In this document: positions 27,776 to 36,113 of the stretch, piece after piece
Layout: each line of letters starts with the position of its first letter
How positions within the stretch are numbered: the stretch's first letter is position 1
Assembly: GCF_030161095.1 (NCBI RefSeq)
Contig: NZ_BSPP01000002.1
Coordinates: 62,001-126,000, forward strand
Direction of reading: 5' to 3'
Length of the DNA stretch: 64,000 nt
Origin: Cypionkella aquatica
GTDB taxonomy: Bacteria; Pseudomonadota; Alphaproteobacteria; Rhodobacterales; Rhodobacteraceae
Translations under genes and position numbers: made by a program
Notes under the pieces: generated by a model
What the model saw: the letters and a program-made list of their open reading frames with translations, nothing else
What the model was told of the DNA's origin: nothing
The model's database searches: none

Positions 27776-28236
27776 CAGTTGATCTCGAAGATGCCTTCGA
27801 TTTCGACGGCGACACCGAAAGGCAGTGAGGCGGCGGAAACAGCCGAGCGGGCGTGGCGGCCTGCGTCACCCAAGACTGCGACCATGAAATCGGACGCGCC
27901 GTTGATCACCTTTGGTTGGTCTGTAAAATCGGCGGTGGAGTTCACGAAGCCCACCAGTTTCACGGCCCGCACCACGCGGGAAAGATCACCGCCGCAGGCT
28001 TTCTTCAGCTGTGCCAGCAGGGAAATCGCGCAGGCTTTCGCAGCCTCTGCCCCCTGTTCGATCGACAGATCTGCGCCGAGTTTGCCTTTGATCTGGCCTG
28101 CCGCGTTCTGGCTGATCTGACCCGAGATGTGGACGAGGTTTCCGACCTGCACGAAGGGGACGTAGTTCGCGGCGGGGGCGGGCGCATCGGGCAGGGTGAC
28201 GTTAAGTTCGGCGAGGCGGGATTCGATGCTGGACAT
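27775..28236 (-). CDS. Rid-family protein (RidA/YjgF-like)
   Basis: A 153-residue Rid protein. It has GNLVHISGQISQNAAG, the central ACAISLLAQLKKACGGDLSRV and the C-terminal ARSAVSAASLPFGVAVEIEGI, including the Arg that in RidA contacts the substrate carboxylate. Rid proteins hydrolyse reactive enamine/imine intermediates; this longer form (about 150 residues) belongs to a non-archetypal subgroup, so the exact activity is unsure. The ATG at 28236 gives the family N-terminus SSIESRLAELNV; the 19-codon upstream extension is rejected. First gene of the run ending at phhB. Confidence 0.9.
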   Translation of the reverse strand: MSSIESRLAELNVTLPDAPAPAANYVPFVQVGNLVHISGQISQNAAGQIKGKLGADLSIEQGAEAAKACAISLLAQLKKACGGDLSRVVRAVKLVGFVNSTADFTDQPKVINGASDFMVAVLGDAGRHARSAVSAASLPFGVAVEIEGIFEIN

Positions 28237-28433
28237 TTTCGGCTCCTGACTTTGGGTTGCGCGCAGGCTATCCGGGGCAGGGGGCGGGGGCAAGGCTTGG
28301 CTGGTCCCAACTCGGGACCTTTTTTAAATGTTCAATATCAATAAGTTGACATGTCCATGTTAAGGTATTTTTAACCTTTCCGCCCAGATTGACATGGAAT
28401 TGAAGCCTATGGCGTTCCACTGTGCACAGATAT

Positions 28434-28486
28434 CCCCCCCATGCCATTGGGTCGCCACTGGCCTGAGAACCAATGGCATGGGGGGG
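28434..28486 (-). repeat. 17-bp perfect inverted repeat (candidate transcript-end hairpin)
   Basis: CCCCCCCATGCCATTGG (28434-28450) and CCAATGGCATGGGGGGG (28470-28486) are perfect complements around a 19-nt loop. It lies 45 bp past the HlyD-type gene in the direction of its transcription. It probably marks the 3' end of the type I secretion operon, although no U-run follows. Confidence 0.7.
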
Positions 28487-28530
28487 AGTGCCCCCCGGCT
28501 TTGGCCTAGCAAAGCGACAGCTTTTGCCAG

Positions 28531-29874
28531 TCAACCCTCGCGGAAGGCCATGGTGAAGTAATCGGTGAACGGTTTCAAAAGATAGCTCATCGGCGAGCGC
28601 GCGCCGGTTTCAATAAATGCCTCGACCGGCATGCCGGGCAGAAGCACTTTTTCCTGAAGCTTTGCGACTTCGCCATCATCCAGCAAAATTTCAGTGCGGA
28701 AATAGGTGGTCTGGCTGCGCTGATCGACCAAAGCATCGGCGGACAGGGTGGCCACATGGCCGAAAATCTCGGGCATGTTGCGCGAGGAAAACGCCGGGAA
28801 GGCAAGGCGCACCTTCTGGCCGACATGCACTTCGTCGATATTGATCGGCTGCACATGCGCCGCGATCAGCAAAGGGCGATCTTGCGGAATGATATACAGC
28901 ACCGGTTCCGCCGCGCGCAGAACCGAGCGCGGCGAGGTGACTTGCAGACCCAGAACCACGCCCGAGACCGGTGCGCGGATGTCCAGCCGGGTGATGCGTT
29001 CAATCAACGCGCGGCGGCGCTCGACCAACTCCAGCGCCTGCGGGCCAAGGTCGCGCAGCTGGGTGTTGGCCTCTTCACGACGGACGGCGGCAAGACGCAA
29101 GACCTCAAGATCAATCTCGGTTCCGCGGCCTTGGGCTTGCGCCTTGGTGGCGATCAACTCGCCCATGCTGCCGTTCAAAGAGGCCTCATTGCGTTGCAAT
29201 TCCAGCACCCGACTGGATTGCGCAAGCCCTTTCGAGAGCAGCGTCTGTTGCGCGGTCAATTCCTGATCAATCAGCGCAAGCTGTTGTTTCAGCGCATCAA
29301 TCTGTGCATCGACGCCATTGATCTGCGAGACGATCTGGCTTGCGCGTTTGCCCAATTGTTCGGTCTGGCGCGCAAGGCTTTCCTTGCGGGCGAAGAACAG
29401 CTTGCGCTGGCCGTCGATCTGCTCGGCCACGTCGGGGCGGGTCTTGGCCAGATCGGCCAATTCGCCGGTAAAGCTGGGCGCGTCTTTATCGTCCCGCTCT
29501 GCCTCCATCCGGGCGCGGCGGGCGATCATTTCAAACAACTGGCCTTCGACGATCGACAGCTCGGATTGCAACAGGCTGCCATCCAGCCGGATCAGAAGAT
29601 CCCCGGCCTTGACGGTTTGCGCCTCTTTCACCGCGATTTCTGCGACCACACCGCCGTCGGGATGGTTGACGATTTGCCGGTTCTGATCGACCTCGATCTG
29701 GCCGGGCGCGACGATGGCGCCGTCGATTTCGGTGGTCAGCGACCAGCCGCCAAAGCCGAACACCAACAGGGCCACGGTCGCAAGGCCGACCATCACCGGG
29801 CGACGGGCGGACCAAGCCGGGGCCAGCACCGAGGCCGGATTTTTCTGGGTCTGAGGCGCGGGAAGTGTGCTCAT
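28531..29874 (-). CDS. Type I secretion membrane fusion protein (HlyD/AprE/PrtE family)
   Basis: A 447-residue periplasmic adaptor. One transmembrane helix at about 28-48 (VMVGLATVALLVFGFGGWS) follows a short cytoplasmic tail. Next comes the lipoyl half-motif GAIVAPGQIEVDQNRQIVNH, long coiled-coil arms (about 100-280), and the second lipoyl half with IRAPVSGVVLGLQV. The C-terminal beta domain holds RPLLIAAHVQPINIDEVHVGQ and LPGMPVEAFI. It would bridge the ABC protein and an outer-membrane channel. Its start overlaps the ABC gene stop by 4 bp. No TolC-like gene or RTX substrate is next to it. Confidence 0.92.
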   Translation of the reverse strand: MSTLPAPQTQKNPASVLAPAWSARRPVMVGLATVALLVFGFGGWSLTTEIDGAIVAPGQIEVDQNRQIVNHPDGGVVAEIAVKEAQTVKAGDLLIRLDGSLLQSELSIVEGQLFEMIARRARMEAERDDKDAPSFTGELADLAKTRPDVAEQIDGQRKLFFARKESLARQTEQLGKRASQIVSQINGVDAQIDALKQQLALIDQELTAQQTLLSKGLAQSSRVLELQRNEASLNGSMGELIATKAQAQGRGTEIDLEVLRLAAVRREEANTQLRDLGPQALELVERRRALIERITRLDIRAPVSGVVLGLQVTSPRSVLRAAEPVLYIIPQDRPLLIAAHVQPINIDEVHVGQKVRLAFPAFSSRNMPEIFGHVATLSADALVDQRSQTTYFRTEILLDDGEVAKLQEKVLLPGMPVEAFIETGARSPMSYLLKPFTDYFTMAFREG

Positions 29875-31607
29875 GATACGCCTCCGGGGGCTGTCGCGGT
29901 GGTGATCTGGCTGTGATTTTTCACCATTTCGCGCAGGACCGCATCGCGCGGGCCAAAGGCGCGGCGCATGCCCTCTTCCAGCACCAGCAGCAGTTCACAT
30001 TCCTGAATGGCAGCCGGGCGGTGCGCCATGATCAGCACGGCTCCGCCTGCGGCTTTGGTGGCGCGGATCGCGGTGTTCAAGGCAACAGTGCCGTCGTTGT
30101 CGAGGTTGGAGTTCGGTTCATCCAGCACCAGCACGACCGGGTTGTCATACAGGGCGCGGGCAAGGCCGATGCGCTGGATTTGCCCGCCCGACAATCGCCC
30201 GCCGATCTGGCTGATGCGTGTGTCGTAGCCTTCGGGCAGTTTGATGATCATATCATGCGCTGCGGCGCGTTTGGCGGCATCGACGATTTTCGCCGCATCG
30301 GGTTGGTCGGCCAGACGGGCGATATTCTCGGCAATCGTGCCATCAAACAGGGTGATGCGCTGCGGCAGATAGCCGATATAGCTGCCGAGGATGTCGGGGT
30401 CATATTGATCCAAGGTTGCGCCATCCAGCCGGACCTTGCCGCCTGCGGGCTTCCAGACATTGATCAGCGCGCGGGCAAGGGTGGATTTGCCCGCACCCGA
30501 TGGGCCGATGACGCCGAGCGCCTGCCCCGGCTCTAGCCGAAAGTTGATGCCGCGCAGCACGGCTTGTTGTTCGCCCGGTGGAATCACGGTCAGATTTTGC
30601 GCCTCTACCACGGCTTTCGGGCGCGGCAGTGCGGTGCGGGGCGGCTCTTCCGGGATGCGCGACAGCAGATCAGACAAGCGGCGCTGCGCCTCTTGTGCCC
30701 GGGTGACGACGGGCCATTGGCCGATCACCTGCTCTATCGGGGACAGGGCACGCCCCATCAGGATCGAGCCCGCGATCATCGCACCAGACGAAAGTTCGCC
30801 CTGCAGCACCAGCCAGGCGCCAAGCCCCAGCATGGCCGATTGCAGGAATACCCGGAAGGTTTTGCTGATGCTGCCAAAGCTGCCCGCCAGATCCCCCGCC
30901 TTGATGCTGGCGGCAAGGGCCGCGCCGCGCGCCTTTTGCCAGCGATCAAAGGTGGCGCTGGTCATGCCCAAGGCTTGCACGGTTTCGGATTCGCCCTTGA
31001 TCAGATCGGACATCCGTTCGGCCCCAAGGGTGAGGTTGTTGGTGCGGGTCAGCGGTTGCAGGGTCAGGCGCTGGTTCAGCACGGTGACGATCACAAGAAT
31101 GATCCCGCCCACCAGCGCCAGCGCGAACAGATAGGGGTGGAAGATGTAGATTGCGATGAAAAACAGCGGCATGAACGGCAGATCGAACAAAGCCAGCAGC
31201 ACGGGTGACGCCCACAGCCGCTGGATTGCCTCTAGGTCGCGCTGGGCTGCGATGGCGGTCGCCTCATTGGGTTGCAAGGTCAGGCGGCGCATTGCGGCGG
31301 AAAACACCCGGCGGTCCAAGCGATCCTGCATCTTGGCCCCGATGCGAGCCATCACGCGGGCGCGGACATTGTCCAAGATGCCAAGCGCCACAAACAGAAA
31401 CGTCACCAGCACTGACAGCGCGACCAAAGTGGCTTCAGACCGCGACCCCAGCACGCGGTCATAGACCTGCAGCATGTAAAGCGAGCCCGTCAGCTGCAGC
31501 GCGTTCGCGAACACCGAGAACAGCGCCACCGCCCACAACAGGCCGCGTTGATCGGCCCGTGCCGCGCGAAGCTCGGCTTCTCCGCGACGGTTATCAAATT
31601 GGCTCAT
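29871..31607 (-). CDS. Type I secretion system permease/ATPase (PrtD/AprD family)
   Basis: A 578-residue half-transporter. The transmembrane domain (about 20-300) begins LLWAVALFSVFANALQLTGS and YMLQVYDRVLGSRSEATL, typical of PrtD. The nucleotide-binding domain has Walker A GVIGPSGAGKSTLARAL, the signature LSGGQIQRIGLARALYDN and Walker B VVLVLDEPNSNLD. It lacks the C39 peptidase domain of HlyB/bacteriocin exporters, consistent with substrates carrying C-terminal signals. The ATG at 31607 has AGGAGAGG just upstream and is preferred to 31643. Divergent from mlaA. Confidence 0.93.
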   Translation of the reverse strand: MSQFDNRRGEAELRAARADQRGLLWAVALFSVFANALQLTGSLYMLQVYDRVLGSRSEATLVALSVLVTFLFVALGILDNVRARVMARIGAKMQDRLDRRVFSAAMRRLTLQPNEATAIAAQRDLEAIQRLWASPVLLALFDLPFMPLFFIAIYIFHPYLFALALVGGIILVIVTVLNQRLTLQPLTRTNNLTLGAERMSDLIKGESETVQALGMTSATFDRWQKARGAALAASIKAGDLAGSFGSISKTFRVFLQSAMLGLGAWLVLQGELSSGAMIAGSILMGRALSPIEQVIGQWPVVTRAQEAQRRLSDLLSRIPEEPPRTALPRPKAVVEAQNLTVIPPGEQQAVLRGINFRLEPGQALGVIGPSGAGKSTLARALINVWKPAGGKVRLDGATLDQYDPDILGSYIGYLPQRITLFDGTIAENIARLADQPDAAKIVDAAKRAAAHDMIIKLPEGYDTRISQIGGRLSGGQIQRIGLARALYDNPVVLVLDEPNSNLDNDGTVALNTAIRATKAAGGAVLIMAHRPAAIQECELLLVLEEGMRRAFGPRDAVLREMVKNHSQITTATAPGGVS

Positions 31608-31780
31608 CGCCCTCTCCTGCTCGCAGCCCATTTTTGCGGCCAAAGCGCTCGGCGGAAATCATCCAGCGTCACCCCTTGGCCACGTTTGGCCGTTGTCTTA
31701 GCACGCCGTGCCGCTTATCCCTTGTCTTCCACTGACAAAATCTATGTCTGACGCGTGAAGCTCGGCGGGAATGTAGAAGT

Positions 31781-32542
31781 ATGGCGCAAGTGATTCCATC
31801 TAATTGTGAAACAGTCAGCCGATTGAGCGCTGGTTGTGTTGGGATTGCGTTAATGCTGGCGGTGGCAGGCTGCGCAAAAGCCCCTATCGCAAGCCAAGTC
31901 AGCGACCCAGCCGAGACGTTTAACCGCAAGGTCTTTGCTTTCAACGTCGGCGTCGATAAGGCGGTGTTGCAGCCAGTGGCCAGCGCAGCGGGCAGCGGGC
32001 GTGGGCCGATTCTGACCGGCGTGCATAATTTCGCCAGCAACCTCGATACCCCCGGCGACATCGTCAACAACGTGCTGCAGTTGCGTCTGATGCGGGCGGC
32101 GCGCAATACCTTGCGGTTTGCGGTGAACTCGACCGCAGGTGTGGGCGGGTTGTTTGATCCGTCAACCGCGCTGGGCCTACCCGCGCTAGAGACCGATTTC
32201 GGTGAGACGCTGTATGTCTGGGGCGTGGGTGAGGGCAATTATCAGATGCTGCCGCTGCTTGGCCCGTCAACCGAGCGCGATACCGCTGGCATTTTGGTTG
32301 ATTACGCGATCAACCCGCTGCGGTTCGTGCTGAAATCGCCGGAAAGTGATTATGTGACCGGGGCGAAAGTGGTCGATAAGATCGGATCACGCGCTCGTCA
32401 TAGCGATACGGTCGATTCCATCCTATATGAGAGTGCAGACCCCTATGCGCAGGCGCGCCTGCTGTATCTGCAGAATCGCCATTATACGCTGGGCGGCGAC
32501 TCGGCGACTGATGAAAACTTTGAGGACCCCTATGCACAATAA
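31781..32542 (+). CDS. mlaA: MlaA (VacJ) outer-membrane lipoprotein
   Basis: A 253-residue lipoprotein. The N-terminal hydrophobic stretch ends in a lipobox (LAVAGC, Cys at about 31). Family blocks are DPAETFNRKVFAFNVGVDKA, NFASNLDTPGDIVNNVLQ and NSTAGVGGLFDPSTALGLP. MlaA removes phospholipids from the outer leaflet of the outer membrane and passes them to MlaC. Here mlaC follows with an 11-bp overlap, but the MlaFEDB inner-membrane transporter is not in the window. The signal peptide is long for a lipoprotein, so a start slightly downstream is possible. Confidence 0.93.
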   Translation: MAQVIPSNCETVSRLSAGCVGIALMLAVAGCAKAPIASQVSDPAETFNRKVFAFNVGVDKAVLQPVASAAGSGRGPILTGVHNFASNLDTPGDIVNNVLQLRLMRAARNTLRFAVNSTAGVGGLFDPSTALGLPALETDFGETLYVWGVGEGNYQMLPLLGPSTERDTAGILVDYAINPLRFVLKSPESDYVTGAKVVDKIGSRARHSDTVDSILYESADPYAQARLLYLQNRHYTLGGDSATDENFEDPYAQ

Positions 32543-33143
32543 CCATTCGATGATGTCACGTCGCCGCTTTGCGGCTGGGTTTGCTTTGGGCTCTGTCGCA
32601 CTGGCCTTGCCGTTGCCTTCGCTGGCTTTGACGGTTGATGATGCCAAGGATCTGATCGGCAAAGCGGTGGCTGAGATCAACACCACCATCGCCAGTGGCA
32701 AGTCGCAAACCGCGATGTATGGCGATTTTGAGCGGATTTTCAGCCGCTATGCCGATGTGCCCACGATTGCGCGCTCGGCTTTGGGGGTTGCGTCCAAGAA
32801 GGCCTCGGCGGCTCAGATGGCCAGCTTTACCAAGGCGTTTCAAGGCTATATCAGCCGCAAATATGGCTCGCGTTTCCGCGAATTCATCGGCGGCTCGATC
32901 GAAGTCACTGATGCCCGCGCGATCAAAAGCTATTATGAGGTGATCTCGGTGGCGCATCTGAAGGGCCAAGCGCCGTTCGATCTGCGCTGGCATGTGTCGG
33001 ACAAATCGGGAAAGAACCTGTTCTTTAACATCATCATCGAAGGTGTGAACATGCTGGCGTCCGAGCGCACGGAAATCGGCGCAATGCTGGACAAGCGCGG
33101 CGGTGATCTTGATGCGCTGATCGGCGATCTGAAAACCGCCTGA
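32532..33143 (+). CDS. mlaC: MlaC/Tgt2-family phospholipid-binding protein
   Basis: A 203-residue exported protein. It has a twin-arginine-like N-terminus (MMSRRRFAAGFALGSVALAL) with a cleavage region near LPSLALT. The mature part has the MlaC pattern: VDDAKDLIGKAVAEINTTI, FERIFSRYADVPTIARSALG, FTKAFQGYISRKYGSRF and AHLKGQAPFDLRWHVSDKSG. MlaC is the periplasmic shuttle between MlaA and the inner membrane. The ATG at 32532 has TGAGGA five bases upstream and overlaps mlaA; an ATG at 32550 would give a shorter signal peptide. Confidence 0.92.
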   Translation: MHNNHSMMSRRRFAAGFALGSVALALPLPSLALTVDDAKDLIGKAVAEINTTIASGKSQTAMYGDFERIFSRYADVPTIARSALGVASKKASAAQMASFTKAFQGYISRKYGSRFREFIGGSIEVTDARAIKSYYEVISVAHLKGQAPFDLRWHVSDKSGKNLFFNIIIEGVNMLASERTEIGAMLDKRGGDLDALIGDLKTA

Positions 33144-33236
33144 TCGGGCGATTAGCTTGCATAAACCGGCGCTTTCCGTTGCACGGAGAGCGCCTTTTTG
33201 CTGGGCTGTTGGCGCCTACTTGCCACCTTTTCCTCG

Positions 33237-33300
33237 CCGCTCCGGACTTGATCCGGGGCCTCTGTTTGCACCACGAGGCCCCGGATCAAGTCCGGGGCGG
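33237..33300. repeat. REP-like palindromic repeat pair (family A)
   Basis: Two copies in opposite orientation: TCCGGACTTGATCCGGGGCC (33241-33260) and GGCCCCGGATCAAGTCCGGG (33277-33296). Each is itself a near palindrome, and together they form a long hairpin between mlaC and the convergent penicillin-binding protein gene. Further copies lie at 44985-45008 and 48674-48698. Confidence 0.85.
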
Positions 33301-33307
33301 CAGAGCG

Positions 33308-35509
33308 TCAGTTGCCCTTCCCGTTCAGAATGTCTTTCAACAAAGCCTCGACCTGATCATCGCTGGGATTCATCAACGGCTCTGACGGCTCTTGCTGATA
33401 GGCGGGGTTTTCGGCATTGGGATCAACCGGCTGGTCTGACGCATAGCCGCCATTCGGCGGTTTGCGATATTCGGGGATGGTCAGTGGCAGTTCGGTGACG
33501 GGCACGCCGTCCTCAACGCGGGTCATCACCTCATGCCAGATTTCGGCGGGTAGGCCGCCGCCGGTCACACCTTTCAAGGGCGTGTTGTCATCATAGCCGA
33601 TCCAGACGCCCGCGACATAATCTGCGGTAAAGCCGATGAACCACGCATCCCGCGCCGCTGAGGTTGTGCCGGTTTTGCCAGCTGCGGGGCGACCCTCCAG
33701 CCGCGCACGGGTGCCAGTGCCGCTTTCCACGACTTTCGCCATCATGAAGGTCAGCAGTTTGGCGGCGTTTTCGGAAATAACCCTCTCGCCAATACCGCCG
33801 CCTGCGCCCATCAGGCTTTCTTCTTCGCCTTTGAGCTTTAGTTCAACAAGGCCGTAAGGGGTAACTGACGAGCCGCCGTTCAGGATGCCCGCATAGGCAC
33901 CCGTCATCTCTATCAGTGTCGATTCCGACGCACCAAGCGCAAGCGCAGGGCCTGCCGCAAGGTCGGATTGGATGCCAAAGCCGAGGGCGATTTTGCGCAC
34001 CGCTTCGCGGCCCACAGCTTCGGATACTTTGACGGCGGGGATGTTGCGGCTTTCTTCAAGCGCTTGGGTCAGAGTGATCAAGCCTTTGAATTTGCGGTCA
34101 TAGTTGTCCGGCGTCCACTTCCCCGATCCGGGAATATTCATGGTTAGCGGCACGTCTTCCACATAGTCCGACGGCGACCAACCCAGATCAAGGGCTGCGG
34201 CATAGACGAAAGGTTTGAAAGAGGATCCGGTCTGACGCAGAGCTTGCGTGGCGCGGTTGAAGGCACCTGCGCTTTCGGTTTTGCGCCCGCCAACCATGGC
34301 GCGCACGGCGCCGTCCGCGCTCATCACCACAATCGCGGCTTGGGCTTTGGAGCCTTTGGCAACTTTGTTGTCAAACACCCAAGCCAGCGCTTCTTCGGCG
34401 TCGCGTTGCAGTTTCTGATCCAAAGTGGTGCGCATCACCACATCTTCAGTGGTGGTCGAGGTCAGGAAATCAGGCGCGGTTTCCATCACCCAATCGGCAA
34501 AGAATCCCCCCGATTTCGTCTGCGCCGCGTCGGAAAGCTGCGCCGGATTCGCATGGGCATCGGCGGCCTCTTCAGGCGTCAGATAGCCCTGTTCCGCCAT
34601 CAGGTCGATGATCACATCGGCGCGGTCTTGCGCACGTTTCAGGCTGTTTGTAGGGGCATAGCGCGAGGGCGCTTTCAGCAGGCCCGCCAGCATCGCGGCC
34701 TGAGCGGGGGTCAGATCATTGGCCGAGGTGCCAAAATAGCGCTGCGCTGCAGCTTCAAAGCCGCGCGCGCCAGCACCCAGATAGGCGCGGTTGAAGTAGA
34801 TCGTCAGGATTTCTTCTTTGGTGTATTTCGCTTCCATTGCAATGGCATAGGGAATCTCTTTCAGCTTGCGCTTCACCCCACCCGAGCGGCAATCGGCCTC
34901 GTAATCAGCTTCGGATTTCCAGGCTTTGGGATCATAGGGCACGCCAAGGCACAGAAGTTTGGCGACCTGCTGGGTGATGGTCGAGCCGCCGTTGCCTTCC
35001 AGCGGACCACGGCCTGCGGCAAGGTTGATGCTGATGGCAGAGGCGATGCCGCGCGGGCTGACGCCGAAATGCTGGTAGAACCGCTTGTCTTCGGTCGCGA
35101 TGACGGCGTGGAGCAGATAGGGCGAGACGGTGTCGGCGGTGATCTGGCCGCCAAAGGTCTCGCCGCGCCATGCAAACACGGTATCATTGCGGTCGAGCAA
35201 CGTGACCGAGCCTTTGGCGCGGCCATCGAGCAACGCATTAACCGGCGGAAGTTGTTGATAAAAGTAGAACACAATGCCAGCCAGCACCATGCCGCAGACC
35301 GCCGAGATGCGCCAGAACGTGCCCCAGATGATCCGCCAGATCGCGCCAAAAAACCGGGTCAGGATGTTGCCCGAACGGCGCGTTGTGGCCTTGCTGGGTG
35401 TTGGCTTTTTCGGCGGCGGCGTGCCGCGCCCGCCAGTGCTGGCGGGTTTTTGCGTGATATAGCGCCGGTCCGCCACCAGTGATTTGCCGCCCTTGCCCGA
35501 AGTCGCCAT
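33308..35509 (-). CDS. Class A penicillin-binding protein (PBP1A type)
   Basis: A 733-residue bifunctional peptidoglycan synthase. The Lys/Pro-rich cytoplasmic tail (1-48) is followed by one transmembrane helix (about 60-85). The glycosyltransferase (GT51) domain has ATEDKRFYQHFGVSPRGI, GGSTITQQVAKLL and EEILTIYFNRAYLGAGARG. The transpeptidase domain has the active-site TGSSFKPFVYA (Ser-x-x-Lys) and AAGKTGTTSAARDAWFIG (KTG box). The C-terminal tail is short and Pro/Asn-rich. It polymerises glycan strands and cross-links them at the inner membrane. Single gene, convergent with mlaC, divergent from glnK. Confidence 0.95.
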   Translation of the reverse strand: MATSGKGGKSLVADRRYITQKPASTGGRGTPPPKKPTPSKATTRRSGNILTRFFGAIWRIIWGTFWRISAVCGMVLAGIVFYFYQQLPPVNALLDGRAKGSVTLLDRNDTVFAWRGETFGGQITADTVSPYLLHAVIATEDKRFYQHFGVSPRGIASAISINLAAGRGPLEGNGGSTITQQVAKLLCLGVPYDPKAWKSEADYEADCRSGGVKRKLKEIPYAIAMEAKYTKEEILTIYFNRAYLGAGARGFEAAAQRYFGTSANDLTPAQAAMLAGLLKAPSRYAPTNSLKRAQDRADVIIDLMAEQGYLTPEEAADAHANPAQLSDAAQTKSGGFFADWVMETAPDFLTSTTTEDVVMRTTLDQKLQRDAEEALAWVFDNKVAKGSKAQAAIVVMSADGAVRAMVGGRKTESAGAFNRATQALRQTGSSFKPFVYAAALDLGWSPSDYVEDVPLTMNIPGSGKWTPDNYDRKFKGLITLTQALEESRNIPAVKVSEAVGREAVRKIALGFGIQSDLAAGPALALGASESTLIEMTGAYAGILNGGSSVTPYGLVELKLKGEEESLMGAGGGIGERVISENAAKLLTFMMAKVVESGTGTRARLEGRPAAGKTGTTSAARDAWFIGFTADYVAGVWIGYDDNTPLKGVTGGGLPAEIWHEVMTRVEDGVPVTELPLTIPEYRKPPNGGYASDQPVDPNAENPAYQQEPSEPLMNPSDDQVEALLKDILNGKGN

Positions 35510-35761
35510 GCCTGTTTGTGCCCTTTTAAGCGCTTTTCAATACTCTACTCGGTTCAGTCGGGAATGCGAAGCGGGGCGGTGTCCGATTCGCGGTTCCTTG
35601 CCGCTTAAATTTGCGGCGTGCGGCGATGGTTGCGATTAAATTGTGGGCAATACTCCCTTCCGCCCAATTTTTACGCCACCCGAAACTTGTGCTGCACCTG
35701 CGAAGGCCGCCTGATCACAAGCGAGGGTCGCCAAGGGCCTTGGGAAACAAAGGGGTGCATC

Positions 35762-36100
35762 GTGAAAATGATCATAGCCGCCATCAAACCTTACAAGCTG
35801 GACGAGGTCCGCGAAGCGCTGACCGTGATCGGCGTGCAAGGCATGATGGTGACAGAAATCAAGGGTTTCGGCATGCAGTCGGGCCATACCGAAATTTACC
35901 GCGGTGCAGAATATGCGGTGAACTTCGTGCCGAAAATGCGGCTTGAAATCGTCGTGACCGATGCGCTGGCCGATACGGTTGTCGAGGCGATCACCAAGAC
36001 CGCCCGCACCGGCAAAATCGGTGACGGCAAGATTTTCGTGTTGAACGTAGAGAGCGCCCTGCGGGTGCGCACCGGCGACGTCGATGACGACGCGCTGTGA
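35762..36100 (+). CDS. glnK: Nitrogen regulatory protein PII (GlnK type)
   Basis: A 112-residue PII signal protein. With the GTG start at 35762 the N-terminus is (M)KMIIAAIKPYKLDEVREAL, matching the family exactly. Earlier in-frame starts would add about 48 unrelated residues. The T-loop TEIYRGAEYAVNFVPK carries the uridylylation Tyr51, and TGKIGDGKIFV with ALRVRTGD forms the B and C loops. Adjacent to amtB with 13 bp between, it is the GlnK-type PII that blocks the ammonium channel when nitrogen is sufficient. I found no convincing sigma-54 or NtrC site upstream. Confidence 0.95.
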   Translation: MKMIIAAIKPYKLDEVREALTVIGVQGMMVTEIKGFGMQSGHTEIYRGAEYAVNFVPKMRLEIVVTDALADTVVEAITKTARTGKIGDGKIFVLNVESALRVRTGDVDDDAL

Positions 36101-36113
36101 GAGGGGACAGAAC

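Noticed and set aside
35510-35761. NtrC or sigma-54 site upstream of glnK-amtB
   Set aside because: TGCTGCACC near 35690 is only a half-site-like match and no -24/-12 pair lies behind it.
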